DNA from: Physella acuta
Taxonomy: Eukaryota; Mollusca; Gastropoda; Physidae
DNA length: 64,000 nucleotides
Assembly: GCF_028476545.1 (NCBI RefSeq)
Contig: NW_026731826.1
Location: 523,501 to 587,500 of the forward strand
Direction of reading: 5' to 3'
The notes under the pieces are model-generated. The model was not told the DNA's origin, did not search any database, and worked only from the letters and a program-made list of their open reading frames with translations. Shown here piece after piece: positions 57,622 through 64,000 of this stretch. Each line of letters opens with the position of its first letter. Within the stretch, counting starts at the first letter, position 1. The position numbers and the translations under genes are program-made.

Positions 57622-60600
57622 GTCTGACAAGAACGCTCTAGAGAAAACACAAGCAAAATAAAAACATGCACAGTAATTCGAAAAACGAAATATGACGTCG
57701 ACACATTTAGCATATTAAAGTTGAAAATAATCTCAAGGCGGAAAGTGCACACAGTAATATAATGACGTCATTGATTATCGCGTAAACATTGAATAAACAG
57801 GAAATGTCTAATCTAAATGGTTTGCGTGAAGAGTTTCTTGCATACAATTCTTCGGGTAGGGGCGAAGCCCCACCCCCCGCGTAAGAACGTCTGAGGGGGG
57901 TGGGGGTGGGGGGGGGGGTTGAGTGGGGGGTGGTTTTAATTTAGACTTTTTCCTCCCCGGAGAGGGGTGGGGGTACTTGAAATTTTCGGGGGCGGGGGTA
58001 GAATTTTCGGGGAGGGGCCGGACACTGGAAAAAGTATATAATTATATTTCGTTGAATGGGACGGTAGACATGTTTTTTTAGGGGGGGGGGGGTTGTGGGT
58101 GGGGGTGGGGGGAGGGGGTGGTGTGTGGGGGGGGGGGGATGGGGGTGAGTGGGGGGGGGTGGTTTTAATTTAGACTTTTTCCTCCCCGGAGAGGGGTGGG
58201 GGTACTTGAAATTTTCGGGGGCGGGGGTAGAATTTTCGGGGAGGGGGCGGACACTGGAAAAAGTATATAATTATATTTTGTTGAATGGGACGGTAGACAT
58301 GCTTTTTTTTTTGGGGGGTGGGGGGTGGGTGGGGGGTGGGGGGGTGGTGTGTGTGTGGGGGGGGGGTGGGGGGTGAGTGGGGGGTGGTTTTAATTTAGAC
58401 TTTTTCCTCCCCGGAGAGGGGTGGGGGTACTTGAAATTTTCGGGGGCGGGTGTAGAATTTTCGGGGAGGGGGCGGACACTGAAAAAAGTATATAATTATA
58501 TTTCGTTGAATGGGACGGTAGACATGTTTTTTTTGGGGGGGGGGGTGGGGGGTGGTGTGTGTGTGGGGTGGTGTGTGTAGGGGTGGGGGTAGAATTTTCG
58601 GGGAGGGGGCGGACACTGGAAAAAGTATATAATTATATTTTGTTGAATGGGACGGTAGACATGCTTTTTTTTTTGGGGGGGTGGGGGGTGGTGTGTGTGT
58701 GGGGGGGGGGGGTGGGGGGTGAGTGGGGGGGGTGGTTTTAATTTAGACTTTTTCCTCCCCGGAGAGGGGTGGGGGTACTTGAAATTTTCGGGGGCGGGTG
58801 TAGAATTTTCGGGGAGGGGGCGGACACTGGAAAAAGTATATAATTATATTTCGTTGAATGGGACGGTAGACATGTTTTTTTTTTTGGGGGGGTGTGGGGG
58901 GTGTGGGGTGGTGTGTGTGTGGGGTGGTGTGTGTAGGGGTGGGGGTGGGGGGGTGGTGTGTGGGGGGGTGGGGGGGGTTGGGGTGGTGTGGGTGGGGGTG
59001 GGGGGTGGGGGTGGGGTGGGGGTGGTGTGTGTGGGGGGGGGGTGGTTTTTGTTTAGAGAAAAGAGACAGCACTATCAACCTAGCGCCCGGTGTATCCTTC
59101 CTCAACGGGCCATTTTTCTAGTTTATAATAATAGTTTCGCTGTCTCTCTATGTATCTATCTATCTATCTATCTATCTGTCTGACAAGAACGCTCTAGAGA
59201 AAACACAAGGAATTTAAAAACCTGCATAGTGAATCTATGAAAATACAGCGAAACTATTATTATAGATGACGTCATTGAGCATATAGAAGAAAATATTATC
59301 AAGCCGGAGAGTGTACACAGTAATATGACGTCATTGATTATCGAGTAAACATTGAATAAAAACCCAATTTTGTCTAATCTCAGTGGTTTCATTCATACAA
59401 TTCTTCGGGTAGGGGCGAAGCCCCACCCCCGCGTAAGAACGTATGAGCCCCCCCCCCCCCCCTCCCTAACTCAAAAGAAATTTCTTCATCGATACTCTAT
59501 AATAAAATTACCGCCTAATTAATGTGTCTAATCTAAAAAGTGGTTTTCTTGCAATTTCTTTAATGCAATACTTCGGGTAGTGGCTAAGCGCGACACCAGT
59601 GTTTCTTTCAGACTTTTTCCTCCCCGGAGAGGGGTGGGGTAATTGAAATTTTCGGGGGCGGGGGTAGAATTTTCGGGAAGGGGGGCGGACACTGGAAAAA
59701 GTATATAATTATATTTCGTTGAATGGGACGGTAGACATGTTTTTTTGGGGGTGGGGGTGGGGGGTGGGCGGGTGGGGGTGGGGTGGGGTTGGGGTTGGGG
59801 GGGTGGTGTGTGGGGTGGGTGGGGTGGGGGTGGGGGGTGGTGTGTGTGGGGGGGTGGGTTGGTTTTAGTTTAGAGAAAAGAGACAGCACTATCAACCTAG
59901 CGCCCGGTGTATCCTTCCTCAACGGGCCATTTTTCTCGTTCTATATAATAGTTTCGCTGTCTCTCTATGTATTTATCTATCTATCTATCTATCTGTCTGA
60001 CAAGAACGCTCTAGAGAAAACAAAAGCAAATTAAAAACTCTCACAGTGAAACGAAAGACGAAGTATGACGCGGTCACATTTAGCATAGAGTAGAACATAA
60101 TCTCAAACCAGAGAGTGCACACAGTAATATAATGACGTCATTGATTATCGCGTAAACATTGAATGAAAAGGAAATGTTGTCTAATCTAAATGGTTTGCGT
60201 GAAGAGTTTCTTGCATACAATTCTTCGGGTAGGGGCGAAGCCCCACCCCACGCGTAAGAACGTCTGAGCCCCCCCCCCTCCCCAACTCAAAAGAAATTTC
60301 TTCATCGATACTCTATAATAAAATTACCGCCTAATTAATGTGTCTAATCTAAAAAGTGGTTTTCTCGCAATTTCTTTAATGCAATTCTTCGCGTAGTGGC
60401 TAAGCGCGACACCAGTGTTTCTTTCAGACTTTTTCCTCCCCGGAGAGAAGTGGGGGTACTTGAAATTTTCGGGGGCGGGGGTAGAATTTTCGGGGAGGGG
60501 GCGGACACTGGAAAAAGTATATAATTATATTTCGTTGAATGGGACGGTAGACATGTTTTTTTGGGGGTGGGGGTGGGGTGGGGGTGGGGTTGGGGGGGGG

Positions 60601-60847
60601 GGTGGTGGGTGGGGTGGGGTGGGGGGTGGTGTGTGTGGGGGGTGGGTTGGTTTTAGTTTAGAGAAAAGAGACAGCACTATCAACCTAGCGCCCGGTGTAT
60701 CCTTCCTCAACGGGCCATTTTTCTCGTTACTTATAATAAGACAATGCGATGCACTGCAAAGCACTACATGGTGCGATGTTTACTTTTATGGTTCCAAAAT
60801 CTATAGCGATGACGGACGGAAGGAAAGATGGACAGACACAGCCCGCT

Positions 60848-60911
<64 letters not shown>

Positions 60912-63885
60912 TCATACAGGAAATATGTAGGTGGTGGGAACTTCTCGATCTGCAACCAAAAAGTTTGTCAAATTATTTCAAGGAGCAGCGTTGGGGCAGA
61001 TATGAATTGCACTAATGTAAGTGAAGACACCGTGAAAACGTATCAATTGGAATAAAAATAATCCGATATTCTTTTGATTCCCTCCCTTATAATATTTGAT
61101 GAAATAAAAAAATTAACTCGTTTTCAAAACTTACCCTGAAATGAAGGACGTTTTGATTTAAAAAGTAGTTTACATTAAAATTTTGAAAGTATTTTAACAC
61201 CTCAACCTAGGCAAGTCATATTTCTAGTAAATAATTATTTCGGGATTCTTTATCAAACAGACAACCATTAATATTCCTTCTCTTAGGAAAAATATTTTTT
61301 ATGTCATGAGGAAATTACCATTATCGAAATAGGCTTAAAATTCATTTGTAGCTTTTTTATCAATAAAATATTTACTGTAAAAAAACAAAAAATGGAGATT
61401 GTATGTGCAAATTCTCGACCACAATAAATTTGTGCCATTTTAAAAAAAAGAGAATGTGTGTGTTGATATTTTATTAATGTTATCCTCTCAAAAAAAAAAT
61501 TGTTTATTTATTTTATGCCGTAATTGATCTCATACTTTTCTCAAGGCTGTGTCTAAAACAAACTAATTAAACATTATCACCATCTTAATTGAAATAATCC
61601 CGGAAGGTGAAACTTGACATAATAAATAGCAAACGTAATTTTTTTAATCTTTAGTTTTTCGCTACATCGCTGACAAGGGATTTTACTGCAAACACCTTCA
61701 AGGTCAGTGAAATTAGTCTTTGGGTGAACTTCACAACTATACAGCGGAACGTTCTACCGATCAATCGAATGGCTGTTGCTATGGGCAACAGCAGTGGTAT
61801 CGTTTCCTTTTTGGGTAATATTAGTTTATTCTTTAAAATATTAAATTTTTTAAAAATAATAATTATAATTAATCTATTAAGGTGTGGTTGTTTATTTTTC
61901 AATAAATACTTTTCTTGGTGAAATTTCTTATTTTCAACCAATGAATAGTAAATACTTTTGCAAAAGTGATATGAGTTAAAGATTTGAACCATATAGGAAT
62001 GTAAAAAAATATAATTAATACAGCTGATCGACACTCATAAATTAATTTCTGGTAATCCCGTTTGTTCAATAAGAACAAAAACTAAAATGTGAGACAAATA
62101 TCCGAGGTTATCAGAAGTTTCTTCACATCGATAAATAATTTTAGTTTAGTAAAAATACTTAAACTGATATACATCATCAGTTTACTTTTTTTAAAAAATG
62201 CTCTTAAGACCTATCGATCGATTAGGTAGATGAAATAGAGTTCATGTTTCTTGACCTCGGAATACTAATTGATAGTGTGGTCAGTACTATGCCCAGGGGC
62301 GGAACTACAGTGCCGCCAGACCCCGCAATGCGGGGGGGGGGGGGGCCCACGCCATTTAGGGGCCCATTGCCGACCATAATACATTTTTTATAGTTAAAAA
62401 AATAACTTTCTTGCATTTTTGACTTGACGGTAAAAGCTTGTGTAAATAACAAACATATCTACTACAGTAGTGATGTTATACAGTAGCTAACACGTGCTGT
62501 TGCGTAAAAATAAATATATGCCTGAGATATAGTGTGTAAGGTAGGCAAACGTTCAAAACACTTCCATGACTTATTTCCCTTTTCTAAATAGTTAAATAGG
62601 GATGCTCATTAGCTCCTTTTAATATATTTGTACTAAACAAATTAAAAAGCAATTACTTCTCTTCATTATTATTTTTAAAAACATACATACTAAAGAATGA
62701 GATAGCATAAGAAGGAAATATATTTAAAACAAATAATATAAATACAAAAGAAAGAAAAAATAAACATAATACGAGAAACCATTACACATACAAAGCCTTC
62801 ACATATTATATTCCTTTGACCGGCTAAATACTCAGGGGCAGCCAGTATTACAACAAACATATTGAATAGTTCTAGAAAAAAAAACTAGTTCTAGAGTCTA
62901 ACTTTAAAAAATAAATAACTCAAAACACACTAATGCACTCACACACACGACATGTTGTATTTTGTTTAAATTTAGAAAAATTTTTTTTTACTCAAAACCT
63001 GATTAGGCCAGAAACGAGTATCCAATGTTTATATATATATATATATATAGGGGGCCCAGAATTTTTTTTTTGCGGGGTGGCCCGTATTTTCTAGTTCCGC
63101 CACTGACTATGCCCAGCCGCCTTTATTTTCCCCACGAGTTATGTGGACTCAGTAACGCCACAATGACATGACTGAACCGTGATCCGTAATCGAGAACTAC
63201 GAGTAAGGAGTCATACGCTCTACAATTCGACCAATTCCATAATATTTTACATTAGACTAGTAAAAAAAAATAATGGTACTCTTGCAATAGCCACGTCCAA
63301 ATATGTATTTTCAGACCCTATGAACAGCAAAGACATCCAGCTTGGTGCCACAGACTCTGGATCTAACAACGTATTCTATTGGCTACACGACAATGTGAAA
63401 GTCACGATCAAAGATTGGTTGAAGGATGAACCCAATAACTGGGCAGGCGATGGGGGCGAGGATCATCTGGTTTGGAGGATAAACGGATCAAATATCTTTT
63501 ACCTCAACGATGTCAACGGAACAGTAAAGTATGGCAGACCATTTTGTCAGATACGTAAGTAAAGAATGAAGAGCATGTTGTCATAAAAGTAATGTTGATA
63601 TACTATGAGTGATATACTATTTTGTGAAAGTGATGTTCAATCTCCTATTTCTTAACTTAAAATAACTGGAGTTACCGCACTTTATGAGTGCTAAACCCGT
63701 TTTGTAAAAAAATAATGTTTAGATTTCTATTTTGAAATCTTTTACATAACTGGAGTTACGCACTGTATTTAAAACTATAAAAAAAACTCCTCACTCAACA
63801 GGTTTGTACGTGTACACGTACTTGTTGGTTTTGGACCTCTATGCTACAACATCCAGCAAAAACACTGAGGTTCACGTCACTTCCG
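47886..63885 (+). CDS. gene C: CTLD protein with a FAMeT-like module, runs off the window
   Basis: Exons supported by splice sites and phase: 47886-47934, 48252-48352, 49342-49441, 49795-50001, 50425-50525, 51305-51395, 55351-55549, 60920-61016, 61655-61814, 63315-63554 and 63802-63885. The order is signal peptide, CTLD1, first two-thirds of CTLD2, a three-exon FAMeT-like module, the last third of CTLD2, then a further partial exon. All joins keep frame. Skipping 55351-61814 also keeps frame and would restore an uninterrupted CTLD2. The product is likely secreted or membrane-bound; its C-terminus lies beyond 64000. Whether one transcript uses all exons cannot be told from sequence alone. Confidence 0.7.
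48252..50001 (+). CDS. gene C CTLD1 exons (three)
   Basis: The exons at 48252-48352, 49342-49441 and 49795-50001 form a complete C-type lectin domain. Motifs are [51 protein letters not shown] and FICEL. All conserved disulfide Cys are present. There is no EPN, QPD or WND motif, so classical calcium-dependent sugar binding is doubtful. The three-exon split and phases match those of genes A and B. Confidence 0.82.
48478..48740. repeat. G-rich dispersed repeat in gene C intron
   Basis: It holds AAAATTTTCGGGAAGGGGGC, GAGGGGGCGGACACTAG and AAATTATATTTCGT, in the order seen in the repeats at 57.9-60.6 kb. A small hAT MITE is inserted in it at 48607-48684. Confidence 0.75.
48607..48684. mobile_element. 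78-bp hAT-type MITE
   Basis: It starts CAGTGGCGTAGCGAG and ends CTTACGCCTCTG (inverted CAGAGGCGTAAG). It is flanked by the exact 8-bp duplication ATTTTCTA (48599-48606 and 48685-48692), which joins the two halves of the G-rich repeat when removed. Very short for a mobile element. Confidence 0.85.
50257..50414. repeat. (TA)n microsatellite abutting a gene C exon
   Basis: A TA tract with a few ACATATATTTAC interruptions ends about 10 nt before the exon at 50425, so the acceptor AACCGTACAG has almost no pyrimidine tract. Confidence 0.95.
50425..51395 (+). CDS. gene C CTLD2, first two exons
   Basis: The exons at 50425-50525 and 51305-51395 encode [19 protein letters not shown] and then [14 protein letters not shown], the first two-thirds of a second C-type lectin domain split as in CTLD1. 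The second exon ends in phase 1. The matching third exon is at 63315, beyond the FAMeT-like module. Confidence 0.78.
51094..51313 (+). repeat. 42-bp minisatellite containing copies of a splice acceptor
   Basis: Units of exactly 42 bp place the acceptor motif TCGTCCCCAGGACATTTG or a close variant at AG 51177-51178, 51219-51220, 51261-51262 and finally the true site 51303-51304. An older copy at 51135 has AA in place of AG. After each decoy the exon-like sequence reads GAC ATT TGY TAG in the exon's frame. The 76-codon open frame across it is a by-product of the period being divisible by three. Confidence 0.9.
51713..51895. repeat. 26-bp minisatellite, about 7 copies
   Basis: The unit is AATCAGGGAACCAGCTAAAC plus CTGCTT, in the intron after the 51395 exon. 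Confidence 0.9.
51990..52230. repeat. C- and CT-rich low-complexity tract
   Basis: Poly-C runs and CCTCCC-type sequence in an intron. The proline-rich open frame here has no gene features. Confidence 0.6.
52725..53590. repeat. 34-bp minisatellite split by an insertion
   Basis: TGTCGTGTAGGGAATTTAAG plus AAGAAACAAAAATG repeats at about 52728-52820 and again at 53456-53590. The two parts belong to one array interrupted by the element at 52833-53446. Confidence 0.85.
52833..53446. mobile_element. unclassified insertion in the minisatellite
   Basis: It is flanked on both sides by AAAAAGT, a possible 7-bp target duplication. It holds two copies of TAATTAATTTTTTGTGACC about 195 bp apart, a CATC-rich tract, and near the right end the hairpin AACGCAATT/AATTGCGTT. 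Open frames inside are short and show no known domain. Possibly a SINE or other non-autonomous element. Confidence 0.5.
53690..54040. repeat. 44-bp minisatellite, about 7 copies
   Basis: The unit is GGTTGAATAGGGCAAGGGTT plus GGCTATATACTTGACTGAAC and four further bases, with exact 44-bp spacing between 53817 and 53861. Outer copies are diverged. Confidence 0.9.
54041..54892. other. gene C intron, nothing recognised
   Basis: AT-rich intronic sequence with short open frames on both strands that lack splice-site support. Confidence 0.45.
54893..55018. repeat. (TA)n/(TG)n microsatellite
   Basis: A TA tract followed by TG repeats with GCGCG interruptions. Confidence 0.9.
55351..61814 (+). CDS. 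gene C FAMeT-like module (three exons)
   Basis: The exons at 55351-55549, 60920-61016 and 61655-61814 total 456 nt, 152 codons, entering and leaving in phase 1. Motifs in order are [37 protein letters not shown], then [10 protein letters not shown] and an [14 protein letters not shown] end. This matches the pattern of the farnesoic-acid O-methyltransferase-like family: 'F.VR...D..V.L', 'Y.I..G...N..S', 'FW..W', 'G......FL'. That family is a beta-sandwich module found in many invertebrate secreted proteins, and real methyltransferase activity is doubtful. Assigned by eye, so medium confidence in the family and higher in the exons. Confidence 0.6.
55838..55957 (+). mobile_element. SINE fragment, head missing
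   Basis: It holds GGGTAACTAACTTACGCTAG, GTGGTTGGGAATAATG and ATATGCCTATGTCAT, diverged from the family body, and runs into a (TA)n tract at 55958-56035. Confidence 0.6.
55958..56035. repeat. (TA)n microsatellite between a SINE and a Helitron end
   Basis: A pure TA tract lying between the SINE tail and the CTAG terminus of the next element. Confidence 0.95.
56036..56860 (-). mobile_element. Helitron-like element, minus strand, with hAT insertion
   Basis: The 3' terminus is CTAG (56036-56039), a 7-nt spacer and the hairpin CCGTG/CACGG (56047-56062). The body shares motifs with the element at 21000. The right end is imprecise. A hAT-type MITE lies inside it at about 56278-56545. Confidence 0.6.
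56278..56545. mobile_element. hAT-type MITE with C-rich interior
   Basis: The ends GAGGCGTAGCGAC and, inverted, CAGAGGCGTAGCAAG match the MITE at 10304, as do the interior CAAACTTTCGATTTGCACC units and GCGCCCCCTAAGGTCGGC. The left CA and an 8-bp duplication are not seen, so the left border may be rearranged. Confidence 0.7.
57245..57823. repeat. 292-bp tandem duplication with (TATC)n tracts
   Basis: Two nearly identical units begin TCTATAATAATAGTTTCGCT, followed by a (TATC)n tract and GTCTGACAAGAACGCTCTAG. Related units recur at 59125 and 59940. Confidence 0.9.
57930..58890 (+). repeat. G-rich tandem repeat, unit about 227 bp
   Basis: Copies begin near 57930, 58158, 58384 and 58732, with a partial copy near 58580. 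Each holds CTCCCCGGAGAGGGGTGGGG, AGGGGGCGGACACTGG and GAATGGGACGGTAGACATG, joined by long G runs with T or GT spacers. The glycine-rich open frames are artefacts. Confidence 0.9.
59055..60730 (+). repeat. about 0.8-kb tandem duplication of composite repeat
   Basis: The landmark GAGAAAAGAGACAGCACTAT occurs at 59056, 59873 and about 60660, giving units of about 0.8 kb. Each combines the (TATC)n element, a GGGGCGAAGCCCC hairpin and the G-rich repeat. In the unit at 59125 an inverted copy of the TATAATAATAGTTTCGCTG start lies near 59250, suggesting a terminal-inverted-repeat element. Confidence 0.85.
60853..60910. repeat. (TA)n microsatellite abutting a gene C exon
   Basis: A pure TA tract ending 9 nt before the exon at 60920, with acceptor CTCATACAG. 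Confidence 0.95.
61815..62221. other. gene C intron, nothing recognised
   Basis: AT-rich intronic sequence between the FAMeT-like module and the split SINE. No exon or repeat element was seen. Confidence 0.45.
62222..63235 (-). mobile_element. SINE, minus strand, split by a hAT-type MITE
   Basis: The body lies at 62222-62293 (AGTTCATGTTTCTTGACCTC, GTGTGGTCAGTACTATGCC) and continues at 63106-63235 (TATGCCCAGCCGCCTTTATT), with a tRNA-like head in reverse near 63180-63235. The two halves rejoin exactly when the 812-bp insertion and one 8-bp duplicate are removed. Confidence 0.8.
62294..63105. mobile_element. 812-bp hAT-type non-autonomous element
   Basis: The termini are CAGGGGCGGAACTA and, inverted, CAGTGGCGGAACTA, flanked by the perfect 8-bp duplication ACTATGCC (62286-62293 and 63106-63113). 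The interior is AT-rich without a transposase frame; subterminal GGGGGCCC runs occur near both ends. Confidence 0.9.
63315..63554 (+). CDS. gene C CTLD2, last exon
   Basis: It encodes IQLGATDSG, then [23 protein letters not shown] and PFCQI. EPN is the mannose-type calcium/sugar motif, and LND replaces WND. The two Cys of the inner disulfide are both absent: His stands in EDH where EDC is usual, and the Cys after LND is missing. The outer pair (DIC in the 51305 exon and FCQ here) is kept. Phase 1 to 1. Confidence 0.82.
63802..63885 (+). CDS. gene C next exon, partial protein
   Basis: An 84-bp exon between acceptor CAACAG and donor GGTAGGTT, phase 1 to 1, encoding [20 protein letters not shown] and eight further residues. 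It could be the first strand pair of another extracellular domain, loosely like the exon after the CTLD in genes A and B, but it is too short to assign. The gene continues beyond the window. Confidence 0.55.
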
Positions 63886-64000
63886 GTAGGTTTAATGATA
63901 TGCTTGGTGTGGGAGTTCCTTATTATTCGGTTCCTAAAACTTCCTACTAATTGTCAGGTACACGTTCCATTCTATGTGAGCCATAGCTAGGCACCGATAT

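Noticed and set aside
58149-60930. Glycine-, valine- and tryptophan-rich open frames on the plus strand and proline/histidine-rich ones on the minus strand
   Set aside because: They follow the G-run repeats and change frame between copies; no coding pattern.

Overview
The window looks like nuclear DNA of a heterobranch gastropod (a pulmonate-type snail or close relative), with few genes and many repeats. The reasons are intron-rich C-type lectin genes, a single-exon class A receptor of the molluscan chemosensory type, tRNA-derived SINEs, Helitron and hAT-type non-autonomous elements, and long (TA)n tracts. The organism call is inference. No reverse transcriptase, integrase or capsid gene was seen, and no functional tRNA or rRNA gene.

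Genes. Two tandem plus-strand paralogues, gene A (about 9.9-19.0 kb) and gene B (23.7-32.5 kb), encode predicted type I membrane proteins. The order is signal peptide, one C-type lectin domain (CTLD), a long block resembling the IgGFc-binding family, a Thr-rich stalk, one membrane span and a short basic tail. All thirteen exon junctions keep the frame in gene B. Gene A matches it exon for exon, but its local signal-peptide exon has decayed. A good phase-matched signal exon lies 9 kb upstream, at 587-644. A minus-strand receptor gene (33.1-34.4 kb) follows. A third plus-strand gene, C (47.9 kb to beyond the right edge), has a signal peptide, one complete CTLD, and a second CTLD split by a three-exon module resembling the farnesoic-acid O-methyltransferase-like (FAMeT) domain. 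Two lone exon candidates lie at 40.4 kb (+) and 41.8 kb (-).

Repeats. The 5' flank of gene A is split by about 7.1 kb of nested minus-strand Helitron-like elements. The inner one carries fifteen 342-bp satellite monomers with a five-monomer higher-order order. Other Helitron-like ends (hairpin, 7-9 nt, CTAG) lie near 11.4, 21.0, 27.3 and 56.0 kb. hAT-type MITEs with exact 8-bp target duplications lie at 10.3, 48.6 and 62.3 kb. Two long foldback elements lie at 25.1 and 37.8 kb. Minisatellites are frequent, the largest at 43.6-46.0 kb.

How they may work together. Genes A, B and C all look like secreted or surface lectins, plausibly for microbe or self recognition at mucosal or blood-cell surfaces. 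That role is inferred from domains. The lectin exons of A and B differ far more than the rest of the proteins, as expected if binding specificity is what varies. Several gene C splice acceptors abut tandem repeats, and one has been copied into a 42-bp minisatellite as decoy acceptors.
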